Below the pieces are notes generated by a model. The model searched no databases, was not told the origin of the DNA, and saw only the letters and a program-made list of their open reading frames with translations. Of a stretch of DNA of 64,000 nucleotides, positions 27,222 through 37,123 are shown in pieces; the first letter of the stretch is position 1; each line of letters opens with the position of its first letter. Origin of the DNA: Chloroflexi bacterium TSY (GTDB lineage Bacteria; Chloroflexota; Anaerolineae; Caldilineales; Caldilineaceae); NCBI GenBank assembly GCA_019217005.1, contig JAHBNG010000034.1:1-64000 (forward strand). Direction: 5' to 3'. The position numbers and the translations under genes were made by a program.

Positions 27222-28162
27222 CGAGTGAAGCAGGTTCTAACTTGACTCTATCCGCTGGACGATTAGCCGAAGCGTCTGGTCTATCTGAATTCACGCGTCC
27301 GCCTGAAACCATGTGGCGCATGTTCTGGCGGCGCTTCTTGCGCCACAAACCGGCCATGATTAGCTTGGCTGTTTTACTCGTCTTGACTGCGGCCTCGTTT
27401 GGTGCCTCACTCTTTGTTTCGGAAGATGCCGCGAACCGCATCGAAGTGACGTTGATGCGCACGCCGCCAACCTTGGCACATCCCTTTGGCATGGATGATG
27501 TGGGGCGAGATATCTTTTTGCGTTCGCTCTTTGGTGGACAGATTTCTTTGCGGATTGGGATCTTGGCGGCGCTCATCAGCATGACAATTGGGGTGACGGT
27601 GGGGACCGTGGCTGGCTACAATACAGGCTGGATCGACAATGTGCTCATGCGCTTTACCGATGCCCTTTTGAGCATCCCGACCCTCTTTATTCTGATTGTG
27701 CTGACGAGAGTTCTGGCTGGGCGTTTTGGCGTGGGGAACGTTGCACTGATCACCGTGGTCATTGGTGCGCTGTCGTGGATGCGGGTCAGCCGGATTGTGC
27801 GGGCAAACGTACTTTCGCTCAAGGAGCAGGATTTCGTGCTGGCGGCTCGGGCCCTAGGTGTACGCTCTGGACGGATTCTGCTTCGGTACATTGTGCCCAA
27901 TACACTAGCACCCATTGTGGTGGCGGCTACGCTCGGTGTCGGGCGAGCCATTATCTTTGAAGCCTCGTTGAGTTTCCTTGGGCTAGGTGTACAGCCGCCT
28001 ACCGCGACGTGGGGCAGTATGCTCAACCGTGCCCAAGCGTATCTTGTGACAGCACCTTGGATTGCCATCTTTCCAGGGCTGCTTATCTTGATTACGGTTC
28101 TCTGCGTGAATTTTGTTGGCGACGGGCTGCGGGATGCGTTTGATCCACGATCGTTGCGTTAG
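27218..28162 (+). CDS. Peptide ABC transporter permease, DppC type (importer 3)
   Basis: 314 residues. An N-terminal cytoplasmic stretch is followed by MFWRRFLRHKPAMISLAVLLVLTAA, the landmark FGMDDVGRDIFLRSLFGGQISLRIG, the EAA-type loop FVLAARALGVRSGRILLRYIVPNTLAP, and the ending GDGLRDAFDPRSLR. Overlap with the previous gene suggests equal production of both permeases. As for the other two importers, no ATPase gene follows; a class III aminotransferase gene comes next after 167 bp. Confidence 0.9.
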   Translation: MTSEAGSNLTLSAGRLAEASGLSEFTRPPETMWRMFWRRFLRHKPAMISLAVLLVLTAASFGASLFVSEDAANRIEVTLMRTPPTLAHPFGMDDVGRDIFLRSLFGGQISLRIGILAALISMTIGVTVGTVAGYNTGWIDNVLMRFTDALLSIPTLFILIVLTRVLAGRFGVGNVALITVVIGALSWMRVSRIVRANVLSLKEQDFVLAARALGVRSGRILLRYIVPNTLAPIVVAATLGVGRAIIFEASLSFLGLGVQPPTATWGSMLNRAQAYLVTAPWIAIFPGLLILITVLCVNFVGDGLRDAFDPRSLR

Positions 28163-28329
28163 AATCTGCGTAGCGATAAGCCAACATCTGACGCTTTTAT
28201 TAATCAAACAATCTGCAAATACATTTACGCCGCCGGATGACATAATCAGGCTGATGTTCTTTGCTTTTGCAGGGTTGGGTAGTGTCTGGCACATAGCTAG
28301 TTAAATTAGATCAACGGAGACTTCTCATT

Positions 28330-29811
28330 ATGGCAACCCACAAAGAACAACAACCTGCAGCGGCGCTGACTGCGCAAAATGGTCATCCCCCTCAAAACAA
28401 AACAGAGAATGCTGCACCCATCGCTTATGAAACAAATGACCATGCCGTCGCTTATGACGATCCAACTCACCAATCTGCGCTAGACCACGTTTGGATCCAC
28501 GGGACGAATTATGTGGAGCTGGCCAAAAAAGATGGCCTACGCGTCTTTGAGCGGGGCGAAGGGTGTCACCTGCATGATACGGACGGCAACCAATGGATCG
28601 ATGGAATTGCGGGTCTGTGGGTCGTCAATGCTGGGCATGGTCGCCAGGAGATCGGCGATGCTATGGCCAAACAGGCTGGTCAACTCGCCTATGTTTCAGC
28701 GGCGTCCTATACGTCAAAACCCACTGTTCAATTGGCCGAAACCTTGGCCCAACTTACGCCCGGTGATCTGTCGCGCGTCTTCTTTTGCTCTGGCGGTTCC
28801 GAAGCGGTGGAGAGTGCCATCAAAATTGCCAAGCAGGTTCAGGTGCTGCGCGGTTATCCCAAACGGTATAAGGTGATTGCCCGCCGCGGCTCTTATCACG
28901 GAATGACCTTTGGCGCCATGAGCTTGACTACGGGGAAACGGGCCGAGATAGAACGCTTCTTTGGCCCCATGATGCCGGGGGTCTACCACGTGTCATCGCC
29001 CAATCGTTATCGCAACGATTTTAACATGGAGGGCGAAGAGGGTGACATCATGTGCGCCAAGTGGGTAGAGAAAGAGATTCTCTTTCAAGAGCCAGAGACA
29101 GTGGCTGCCGTTATTGGAGAGCCTATCTCGTCGGCAAATGGCGTTCATGTCCCCTCACCAAAATATTGGCAGTTGCTGCGGGAGATCTGCGACCGTCACG
29201 GCGTGCTGCTGATTATGGACGAAGTGATCTGCGGCTTTGGGCGCACGGGGAAATGGTTTGCCAGCGAACATTTCGATGTCGTGCCGGATATCATGACGGT
29301 TGCGAAAGGGCTATCGAGTGGTTATGCCCCGATTGCCGCAGCCGTTGTGCGCCCCGATGTCTATGAAGTCTTCACCGATAAAGCCAATACCCTCACGCAT
29401 CTGTTAACCTTTGGGGGGCAGGCGGTGGCAACAGCGGCAGCGCTGAAAAACATTGAAATTATGGAGCGGGAAGGGCTGGTAGACCGAGCAGCAGAGATGG
29501 GTTCCTATCTTTTGCCCAAATTGACAAAGCTGGTGGAGGAGCATCCGACGGTCGGTGATGCGCGAGGTATCGGTTTGCTGACAGCCATTGAACTGGTGCA
29601 GAACAAAGAGACCAAAGAAAAGTGGGACGTTTCTTCAGATTTTATCAAACGCGTCAATGCCCTGATCACCGAGCGCCGCCTTCTGGCCCGCGTCTGGAGC
29701 CAGATTCACATCGCACCCCCACTTGTTGTGACCCAAGAGGAGCTCGACCGGATCGTCTCGATCATTGACGAAAGCCTCACGATTGCAGAGAGAGAGTTTG
29801 GGATATGCTAG
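28330..29811 (+). CDS. Class III PLP-dependent aminotransferase (omega-amino-acid:pyruvate type)
   Basis: 493 residues. The PLP lysine is K326 in MTVAKGLSSGYAPIAA; other landmarks are RRGSYHGMTFGAMSLTTG, IMDEVICGFGRTGKWFASEHF and GGQAVATAAALKNIEIME. The family transaminates omega- or beta-amino acids, taurine, putrescine-like amines or their derivatives. It has its own gap upstream (167 bp) with CGGAG before the ATG, so it may be separately transcribed. It could process the amine released by nearby hydrolases; this is an inference. Confidence 0.85.
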   Translation: MATHKEQQPAAALTAQNGHPPQNKTENAAPIAYETNDHAVAYDDPTHQSALDHVWIHGTNYVELAKKDGLRVFERGEGCHLHDTDGNQWIDGIAGLWVVNAGHGRQEIGDAMAKQAGQLAYVSAASYTSKPTVQLAETLAQLTPGDLSRVFFCSGGSEAVESAIKIAKQVQVLRGYPKRYKVIARRGSYHGMTFGAMSLTTGKRAEIERFFGPMMPGVYHVSSPNRYRNDFNMEGEEGDIMCAKWVEKEILFQEPETVAAVIGEPISSANGVHVPSPKYWQLLREICDRHGVLLIMDEVICGFGRTGKWFASEHFDVVPDIMTVAKGLSSGYAPIAAAVVRPDVYEVFTDKANTLTHLLTFGGQAVATAAALKNIEIMEREGLVDRAAEMGSYLLPKLTKLVEEHPTVGDARGIGLLTAIELVQNKETKEKWDVSSDFIKRVNALITERRLLARVWSQIHIAPPLVVTQEELDRIVSIIDESLTIAEREFGIC

Positions 29812-29977
29812 CACAAAAGAGACATTAGGCCGTCCCAGAAATTGCATTACCCAGAGAACCTACGTATAGCGTATTGCGTGATACTAGTCGAGAATCTGGT
29901 TTGGTAGCAAGAGTCCATCTCGCTAGGTGGGTAGTTATTTTTCTGGATTCGCCTAAGACACATAGAGCGAGAACAAC

Positions 29978-31432
29978 ATGCCAACATTCACCAAACGAAA
30001 TGAAGTCCATGCTAAAATCCAAGCCCAGAAGCAAGCCCATCTGGATCGCTTGAGAACCTTCATCATGCAACCTAGCGTCAGCCGAGAGGACCAGGGCGTG
30101 CGCGAGTGTGCAGAACTATTGCTGAGTCACTTTCAGGCGCTCGGCTGTCAAGAAGCGGAGACACCGGATCTGCCCGCCGTGTGGGCTTACTACGATGCTG
30201 GTGCGCCCAAGACGCTGGCGATATACGGTTATTACGACTCGAATATCGTTGGTACAGGCTGGGATCACGATCCCTACGCAGGCATCGTAACCGCGCGTCC
30301 ACCCTTTCCAGCCGTACTCTACGGACGTGGCGGCAACAACAAGGGTGGGTTGATGGCCTTTCTCAATGCGTTGTTCGCCATCAAAGAGATAGAGGAAACC
30401 CTGCCGGTCAATCTAATGTTTGTTTGTGAAGGGGAGGAATTTGTGGGCAGTCTGCATATTCCTCACTTGATTGATCGCTATCGTCATCACCTTTCCAGAG
30501 CCGATGGGCTATTGTCACCGAGTCCCTGTCAGTCTCCAACAGGCGAAGTCATGTTGCCGCTGGGCAATAAGGGCTGTTTGCACATTGAGTTGACCTGTTC
30601 TGGCGAAGCGTGGGGGCGGGGTCCAATTGGTGGCCCGACCCACTCTTCAACCATGGGTGTGGTGGACCACCCCGCTTGGCGTTTGGTTCACGCCCTCTCC
30701 ACCCTCTACGATCCAGCAGAACATCGTATTCTGGTTGATGGCTTCTATAACGATCTGCGCGAACCCACTGCTGACGATCTGGCACTCATCGAGGCATTGG
30801 CCACTCGCTATGCCGGACGCGAGGCCGAAGCGGTCCCCGGTATCGGCAATCCAGATCGGATCAACACCTTTATCAACGATGCCACTGGGGCCGAAGTTTT
30901 CCGCCGCTACTGCTTTTTACCAACCATGAACATCAACGGGCTGCGTTCTGGCTACACAGGACCAGGCACGACGCTCTGGACATTACCCGCAATCGCCCAA
31001 TGCACAATTGACCATCGCCTGCCGCCCGATTTGGATCCCGAGAGCTGTGTCCAAAAGATCCGTGAACACCTGGATAGGCAAGGGTATGAGGACATTCAGA
31101 TCGAAGTGCTCATGTCTGTCGGCGCACAATCCCTGGGTTTACGTGATGATCTGGCCCAGGCCGCTTTACGCGTCTTTGAAGGGTTGAATGTGGATCCGGT
31201 GGTTTGGCCGCGCCGGGGGGCCAGCGGACCAACCGGCTATTTCAGCCAGATGCTAGGGCTCAAGGTGCTGGGCAGCACGGGCATGGGCTATGCCAGCGGT
31301 CACTCCGAAGGCAATGAGTTTCTGGTTATTGAGGGCGATGGCAAAGTTGGCGGGTTGGTCGAATTGGAACAGTCGTTTGTTGATTTGCTCTACAGTTATG
31401 CTGCATATCCGGAGAAGTGGAATCATGAGTGA
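29978..31432 (+). CDS. M20-family peptidase homologue with altered metal site
   Basis: 484 residues, M20/ArgE/DapE-CPDG2 fold. The catalytic glutamate pair E153-E154 (CEGEEFVGS) and the terminal histidine H442 (GHSEGNEF) are present. The first zinc histidine of the usual GHxDxxP motif is Y85 (IYGYYDSN). The bridging aspartate of GRGxxDxKG is lost: the sequence reads GRGGNNKGG, one residue shorter. The protein may use another metal arrangement or be inactive. Its stop overlaps the start of the beta-lactamase-like gene, so the two are co-translated. Confidence 0.8.
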   Translation: MPTFTKRNEVHAKIQAQKQAHLDRLRTFIMQPSVSREDQGVRECAELLLSHFQALGCQEAETPDLPAVWAYYDAGAPKTLAIYGYYDSNIVGTGWDHDPYAGIVTARPPFPAVLYGRGGNNKGGLMAFLNALFAIKEIEETLPVNLMFVCEGEEFVGSLHIPHLIDRYRHHLSRADGLLSPSPCQSPTGEVMLPLGNKGCLHIELTCSGEAWGRGPIGGPTHSSTMGVVDHPAWRLVHALSTLYDPAEHRILVDGFYNDLREPTADDLALIEALATRYAGREAEAVPGIGNPDRINTFINDATGAEVFRRYCFLPTMNINGLRSGYTGPGTTLWTLPAIAQCTIDHRLPPDLDPESCVQKIREHLDRQGYEDIQIEVLMSVGAQSLGLRDDLAQAALRVFEGLNVDPVVWPRRGASGPTGYFSQMLGLKVLGSTGMGYASGHSEGNEFLVIEGDGKVGGLVELEQSFVDLLYSYAAYPEKWNHE

Positions 31433-32279
31433 CACCTCATTTTGGCAACGATTAGAAACGCAGGTACGTGGCCTATGCGACACCTTTCCTGGTGTAATGG
31501 GCGTCTGTGCCAAAGAGTTAACACAGGAAAATAGCCTGCACATTCGGAGTGATGAACTCTTTCCAACTGCATCGACCATCAAGATCCATATTTTAACCCA
31601 ATTGTTGAGCCGTGCCGAGCGGGGTGAGTTGGATCTGGCTGAGAAGATTCGGGTCACATCAGAGATGCTAACGCCAGGCAGTGGCATCCTCACCTACCTG
31701 GCCGGAACGCTCGAACTCAGCGTGCTGGATCTGGCGAACCTGATGATCATCGTCTCGGATAATACGACCACCAACCTGTGTATCGACTTGGCAGGCATAG
31801 ACGAAACTAATGCACTGTTGCGTGACTTGGGTCTCTCCCAGACCATGCTGCGCCGCAAAATGCAGGATTATGACGCCGTGGCGCGCAACGATGAAAATGT
31901 GTCAACGCCAGCCGAATGTGTCGCGATGCTCGAACATCTATATCAAGGCAGGCCAACTCCACAAGTCGCTGAACAAACACTGACAATTCTAAAAAAACCG
32001 AATCGAGGACCGATCCAGCGAGGGTTGCCAGATATCTCTGTTGCGAGCAAACCAGGCGGGATGACGCGCGTGCGCTGCGATGCAGGCATTGTCTTCCTAT
32101 CTCGCCGTCCCTACATCATCGCCGTCATGACCAAGTATGGTTTGGGCCATCCGCTCGATCAGGAAATGGCCGTTGTAGATGTCGTGCGCACGATTCATGA
32201 GACAATGGTTGCGTTGGATGACTCTAGTGTTTATGGGCAAGGGATACCGGCACAGTTGTTAGGCGGTTCTGAAACATGA
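31425..32279 (+). CDS. Class A beta-lactamase-like serine hydrolase
   Basis: 284 residues. It has the penicillin-recognising triad of motifs: S50-T-I-K53 (SxxK), S111-D-N113, and K209-P-G (KTG-like). There is no signal peptide, so it is probably cytoplasmic and more likely an esterase, amidase or peptidase than an antibiotic-resistance enzyme. ATG 31425 overlaps the previous gene by 8 bp; an upstream in-frame start at 31290 would lie inside that gene and is rejected. Its place among hydrolases fits peptide or amide breakdown. Confidence 0.8.
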   Translation: MSDTSFWQRLETQVRGLCDTFPGVMGVCAKELTQENSLHIRSDELFPTASTIKIHILTQLLSRAERGELDLAEKIRVTSEMLTPGSGILTYLAGTLELSVLDLANLMIIVSDNTTTNLCIDLAGIDETNALLRDLGLSQTMLRRKMQDYDAVARNDENVSTPAECVAMLEHLYQGRPTPQVAEQTLTILKKPNRGPIQRGLPDISVASKPGGMTRVRCDAGIVFLSRRPYIIAVMTKYGLGHPLDQEMAVVDVVRTIHETMVALDDSSVYGQGIPAQLLGGSET

Positions 32280-32360
32280 ATCATCCTATGTGTTGACCGT
32301 GATGCGTGTTGCGTAGGATCGGTTGAGACGGTGGTTAAAGCACAAGAAGGAGGCTGTGAA

Positions 32361-32768
32361 GTGATCCACTCTACAATAGATGGACGCTGTTTGTGTGGAG
32401 GAATTCGTTTTCGCGTAACAGGTGATCCGGTATGGGTTGGGCACTGCCATTGTGAAAGCTGCCGACGCAATACTGGTTCAGCCGTTGCCACTTTCCTTGG
32501 ATTTCGCCCTTCGCAAGTCGCGTATCTCATGGGCCAACGTCGGTTCTACGAGTCATCACCTGGGGTTCGTCGAGGATTCTGCGGGGATTGCGGGACTCCT
32601 CTTAGCTACGAGGCAGACAAATTCCCGAATGAGATCCATCTCTACCTCAGCACGTTAGACGAACCGGAGAAATTCCCTGCCCAGTTTCATGTCTTTTATG
32701 CAGAGCGAGTCCGCTGGTTTGAAATCGCCGACGACCTTCCTCGACACGAAAGTACATCGGGTGGTTAG
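32361..32768 (+). CDS. GFA-family zinc protein (glutathione-dependent formaldehyde-activating-like)
   Basis: 135 residues with the GFA zinc-binding pattern: C10-x-C12, C29-x-C31-x2-C34 (CHCESC) and C74-x2-C77 (CGDC). Members bind zinc through these cysteines; a few act on glutathione adducts but most have no proven role. GTG 32361 is chosen because AGGAGG lies about eight bases upstream. It is followed after 24 bp by the FAD oxidase gene. Oxidation of N-methyl amines by that oxidase would release formaldehyde, a possible functional link. Confidence 0.8.
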   Translation: MIHSTIDGRCLCGGIRFRVTGDPVWVGHCHCESCRRNTGSAVATFLGFRPSQVAYLMGQRRFYESSPGVRRGFCGDCGTPLSYEADKFPNEIHLYLSTLDEPEKFPAQFHVFYAERVRWFEIADDLPRHESTSGG

Positions 32769-32792
32769 TTTGTAAGTAACACGGACCGTTTC

Positions 32793-34001
32793 ATGGATAG
32801 TATGTACGACGTCGTTGTGATTGGGAATGGCATGATTGGCTCTGCCGCGTCCCGCTATTTGAGTGCAGCCAAATTGCGAGTGGCATCGATTGGGCCAAGC
32901 GAGCCTGTCGATTGGAAAGGACACACTGGACCATTCGCCAGCCACTACGATCAAGGACGCATTACGCGAATCATTGATCCGGACTCGGTTTGGGGCTTAT
33001 TGGCAAAGCGGTCAATCGATGCATATGCTGAGATAGAGGAACAAAGCGGTGTACGTTTTCATGGAGCCGCGGGCTGTCTTCGTGTCAGCCCCGATGCAAC
33101 GGCACCACATGACACCCTGATGCAGGCAGAAGAGGTTGGTCGAGAGCTTGGGGCTACTTATACCGTCGAACATACCAATGAGAGACTCCATGAGCTTTTT
33201 CCTTTGCTGGCATTTCCACGAGGATCAACTGCACTTTGGGAACGAGGCAATGCGGGCTATATCAATCCTCGTCAATTTGTGCAAGCACAGTTGACGCTTG
33301 CTGCCAAACAAGGGGCAACCATCATCCCCGCTTCAGTGACTACACTGACCAAGCGATCTGATCACCTCGCCGTCACAACGACCAACGGTCAAATTCTTAA
33401 AGCCCAAACCATCCTCATCTCCGCCGGAGCCTACAGCAGTTGGTTGCTAGAGCGACCTCTTGCCTATCGGCGCAAAGCGGCAACCATTGTTCTGGCGGAG
33501 CTCTCTGCGGAGGAAGCCCATCGGCTGCGAGCGACGCCCAGCATTATTTATCGACTCGACAATCATCCCCTACTCGCGTCGATTTATTCGCCGCCTCCCA
33601 TCCAATATCCGAACGGCAAAATCTATCTCAAAATTGGGGGGACACTGCATACGCCTCATCTTGTCCACAGTGCTACAGAGATTCGTAATTGGTTTCATGG
33701 AGATGGTGATCCGGTCGAGTCAGAAGCTGTCCGTGACGTGCTCTTTAATATGATCCCAACGTTGGCCGCAAAATCTGTGCATAGTCGGCCCTGTGTTGTG
33801 GCCTATACAGCACACGATCACCCCTACATTGATCGAGTCGATGAGCGCATCTATTTGGCAACTGGCGGCTGTGGCAGCTCAGCAAAATCAGCGAATGAAA
33901 TTGGACGTGTGGGGGCAATGTTGGTGGAACGAGAAGCCTCCTGGCACTACGACGTGCCAGCAGAGGTATTTCGAGTCTGTTATGAGTCGTTAACCAGTTA
34001 A
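32793..34001 (+). CDS. FAD-dependent amine oxidoreductase (DAO/sarcosine-oxidase-like)
   Basis: About 402 residues. The N-terminal dinucleotide-binding motif VVVIGNGMIGSAASRYLS fits GxGxxG, and the C-terminal IYLATGGCGSSAKSANEIG corresponds to the second FAD-binding segment of the DAO family. The size is that of monomeric sarcosine or N-methyl-amino-acid oxidases, which make an aldehyde and H2O2. ATG 32793 or 32802 could be the start. It lies 24 bp after the GFA gene, suggesting joint transcription. Confidence 0.8.
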   Translation: MDSMYDVVVIGNGMIGSAASRYLSAAKLRVASIGPSEPVDWKGHTGPFASHYDQGRITRIIDPDSVWGLLAKRSIDAYAEIEEQSGVRFHGAAGCLRVSPDATAPHDTLMQAEEVGRELGATYTVEHTNERLHELFPLLAFPRGSTALWERGNAGYINPRQFVQAQLTLAAKQGATIIPASVTTLTKRSDHLAVTTTNGQILKAQTILISAGAYSSWLLERPLAYRRKAATIVLAELSAEEAHRLRATPSIIYRLDNHPLLASIYSPPPIQYPNGKIYLKIGGTLHTPHLVHSATEIRNWFHGDGDPVESEAVRDVLFNMIPTLAAKSVHSRPCVVAYTAHDHPYIDRVDERIYLATGGCGSSAKSANEIGRVGAMLVEREASWHYDVPAEVFRVCYESLTS

Positions 34002-34076
34002 ATGGAAATACACCCAATTTCCAGACTCAAAGAACCAGGATTTGTTGAATACGAACAAGAGAGGAAAGCTTAGATC

Positions 34077-35477
34077 ATGGAACACGAACTAACCATCATT
34101 CGCGGCGCACGCCTGTTCGACGCTGCCGGTACTGAACACTGGAATGGTGCCAGCGTCTGGATTGAAGGAGAACGAATTATTGGCGTTTATGGTGTGGAAG
34201 CCCCCGAAGAACCCAAAAATGCCCGCATCCTCGATTTCCCAGAGGGCACGATTCTCCCTGGGTTGATGGATTCCCACACCCACTTGATGTATGGCACGGG
34301 CGAGCGCATGAGCGGACCAAAATCTTACGACCACGTCAATCCGGTGGACAATGATGGCCTCATGTTGCTGCGCAGCGTGCGCAATGCCTACCGCCATCTT
34401 CTGAAAGCGGGCGTCACCACCATGCGCGATCTGGGCGCACGCAATCGGATTACCTTTGATCTCAAAGACGGGGCCAGTGCCGATCTCTTTAAGGGCTTCC
34501 CAACGCTTCAAGTCTGTGGGCGCGCCATTACCATCACCGGCGGACACTTTCACTTTTGCAACGAAGAGGCCGACGGTGAAGCAGAATGTCGCAAAGCGGT
34601 GCGCAAGCTTGTCAAAGAAGGGGCCGATTTTATCAAGGTTATGGGTTCCGGGGGAGGCACCTACATCACCGACAACCGACGAGCGTCATTTACGGTCGCA
34701 GAGCTGCGCGCCATTGCCGATGAAACCCATCGGCACGGCAAAATCTGTACCGTTCACGCCATCCCCACAGAGTCGATTGCCAACGCCGTCGAGGCCGAGT
34801 TCGACTGCATCGAACATTACGAATTTGTGGAACTAGATGACACTCGTCGTTTCGATAAGGCAATTGCCGAAAAGATGATCGAAAACGAAATTTGGCTCAG
34901 CCCTACAATTCAAACCGGTTACCGCCGCAAGGAAAAGATGCTTCAACTGCAAGAGCAACGCCCGCTCACCGAAAAAGAAGCCGAAAATCTACGCTACTAT
35001 TCCTGGAAGCAAGAGGGACAGCTCTATGCCACCGGCAAGCTCTACGAAATGGGTGCTCGCAAATTCCTGATGGGCACCGACGCCATTGCTGAGTTTGGCG
35101 ACTATGCCATCGGGTTGCAGCTTATGTCTGAATCTGGTCTGCCCAATCGAGAGGTATTGCTCTCTGCTACTCGCTATTGTGCTCAGGCATTTGGTATTTT
35201 GGATGACGTTGGTACCTTAGAAGAGGGCAAAATTGCCGATATCACCATTGTAGAAGGTGATCCAATTGCCGATATTAAGGCTATTGGCAACGTAATCCAG
35301 GTTGTAAAGGAAGGATACGTCCTGCCGATGGACAGCCTGGACCTCTTCCCCCACGGTCCCGGTGAACCGCAAGTTGCACCCAAAAAGCGGCGTCCCGATC
35401 CGCAGGTGATTAAGCTACCCGAGGATGAGCACGTTCACCCACACGTTCACCCTCATGTCCATCCGCATGTGCATTAG
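34077..35477 (+). CDS. Amidohydrolase (imidazolonepropionase/prolidase-like) with His-rich tail
   Basis: 466 residues. Intact metal site: H67-x-H69 in MDSHTHLMYG, a probable carbamylated lysine in FIKVMGSGGG, histidines in CTVHAIPTES and CIEHYEF, and the aspartate in MGTDAIAEFG. It is probably a cytoplasmic dipeptidase- or amidase-like enzyme. The last 15 residues are HVHPHVHPHVHPHVH, a repeated HP-HV tail that could bind nickel or zinc. The histidine codons alternate (CAC/CAT), so the repeat is not a recent tandem expansion of one DNA unit. Confidence 0.85.
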   Translation: MEHELTIIRGARLFDAAGTEHWNGASVWIEGERIIGVYGVEAPEEPKNARILDFPEGTILPGLMDSHTHLMYGTGERMSGPKSYDHVNPVDNDGLMLLRSVRNAYRHLLKAGVTTMRDLGARNRITFDLKDGASADLFKGFPTLQVCGRAITITGGHFHFCNEEADGEAECRKAVRKLVKEGADFIKVMGSGGGTYITDNRRASFTVAELRAIADETHRHGKICTVHAIPTESIANAVEAEFDCIEHYEFVELDDTRRFDKAIAEKMIENEIWLSPTIQTGYRRKEKMLQLQEQRPLTEKEAENLRYYSWKQEGQLYATGKLYEMGARKFLMGTDAIAEFGDYAIGLQLMSESGLPNREVLLSATRYCAQAFGILDDVGTLEEGKIADITIVEGDPIADIKAIGNVIQVVKEGYVLPMDSLDLFPHGPGEPQVAPKKRRPDPQVIKLPEDEHVHPHVHPHVHPHVH

Positions 35478-35501
35478 TTTTCAGATAAGCAAGGAAAATC
35501 C

Positions 35502-36967
35502 GTGCGTACATTGATTCAAGGTGGTTGGGTAATTGGCTTTCAAAATGGGCATCACACGATCCTGCAGAACGGCGTCATTGTCATGGAGGATGACCGTATT
35601 ATCCATGTGGGACCACACTTTGATGGCACAATAGACCAGACCATCGAGGCACGTGGCAAACTGATCTCCCCTGGCTTTGTCAACATCCATGCTGTCGCCA
35701 ATATCGATATCCAGACGCTGACGCTTGATTGTGGCGAAGGCGGATATGCCTCTTCGCAGAGCTATGCGCTCGATGGTGTTGGTGAGCTTGAACTGAGTGG
35801 AGATCGGCTGGCAGCGAGCGCTCAGTTTTCGCTCGTCCAATTGCTCAAAGGTGGCTCAACGACAATTGTTGAGATCACGACCATGGCCCCGTCTCGCTTT
35901 GAGGTGCCCCGCGACGAAGTGCCGCTCCTGGCCCAAGCTGCGACCGAATTGGGCGCTCGCATCTACCTGTCCCACAAGTTCCGTGCTGGCAAACGGTATG
36001 TAGATGTGCAAGGCATTGGACATTATCATTGGGATGAGGACTCTGCAAACGCCGCGTTGGACTATGGATGCGAGATGGTTAAACGCTATGAGGGTGCGCA
36101 AAATGGTCGGCTGCGCACCATGCTCTTCCCTTACCAATTTGATGCGTGTACGCCAGAGTTGCTGCAGGCAGTAAAAGTTTCTGCCAAGGAACTGGACGTC
36201 CCCGTCCACATGCACACCTCGCAGACACTCTTTGAGTTTCATGACTGCTTGCGCCGCTACGGCAGGACGCCGATCCAGTTGCTTGACGACATCGACTTTC
36301 TAGATGACAAGACGATTCTGACGCACGTCATTTACACGACCAATCATCCCCAATCCGGTTATCCCGTTGGGGACAAGACCGATTTGCAGATTCTGGCCGA
36401 TCATGGCACCCACGTAGCTCACTGTCCTGTTGTCTACGCCCGCCGCGATCGCATTCTTGGCTCCTTTGCTCGCTATCGAGAGATGGGCATCAACGTGCCG
36501 TTGGGAACAGACACCTTTCCCCAAGATATGATCGAAGAGATGCGCTGGGCTGTAAGTGGATCGACCGCGACGCCAATCGGGGTACGGCACGGGATGTCTT
36601 CAATGCAGCCACTATCGACGGGGCAAAAGCATTGGGTAGAGACGATATTGGGCGACTTACCCCTGGTGCCAAAGCCGATATCATCCTTGTCGATTTTACC
36701 CGCCAACATATTGGTCCGGTGGCCGATCCGATTAAAACACTAATCTATGCAGCCAGCGGCGCCGATGTCGAGACGGTGATTGTCGATGGCCAGATCATAG
36801 TCGAGAATGGTGCAGTTCCTGGCGTGGATGAAGCGCAGTTACTTCAGCAGGCAACAGAGGCCCATCTCTGGCAGCGCGATCGATTTGTCACCCAACATCC
36901 AAGTGGTAGGTCAGTGGGAGAGCTTTTTCCGACTACGTATGAAAGTGTGAATCATCAAACAAAATAG
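35502..36967 (+). pseudogene. Amidohydrolase of the TRZ/ATZ type, frameshifted
   Basis: GTG 35502 with AAGGA upstream opens a deaminase/chlorohydrolase-like protein. It is intact to about 36550 (LGTDTFPQDMIEEMRWA). The frame then changes to GTARDVFNAATIDGAKALGRDDIGRL and runs to 36967. Comparison with the paralogue at 40825 shows both parts belong to one gene, so one small indel near 36550 breaks it, by mutation or sequencing error. The usual HxH metal pair is H63-x-V65 (VNIHAVANI), as if the second histidine were lost. The paralogue has alanine at the same place. Confidence 0.8.
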
Positions 36968-36998
36968 ACAACAAATCACCTTACTCTAGCGAACGAGG

Positions 36999-37078
36999 AG
37001 GTGACAGTCACTTCACGTTCAAACGGTCGGGTACGTGACAAGTGTGGCTCGCTTTGTGCGAAAAGTGACTGTCACCTT
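36999..37078. repeat. Palindromic intergenic repeat, GGTGAC family, copy 3
   Basis: AGGTGACAGTCACTT (36999-37013) and its complement AAGTGACTGTCACCT (37063-37077) form arms of an 80-bp palindromic unit. Related units are at 1677-1745 and inside 19771-19905. It lies between the frameshifted amidohydrolase and the aldo/keto reductase gene. Confidence 0.65.
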
Positions 37079-37123
37079 CGGGGATAATGTGAACTGTTAC
37101 CAAAATAGAATCAGGAGAAGACT

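Noticed and set aside
31290..31424. Upstream extension of the beta-lactamase-like protein
   Set aside because: It lies inside the M20 gene in another frame; the ATG at 31425 matches the family N-terminus.
31425..32279. Antibiotic-resistance beta-lactamase
   Set aside because: Motifs fit the fold, but there is no export signal and the setting is catabolic, so resistance is not supported.
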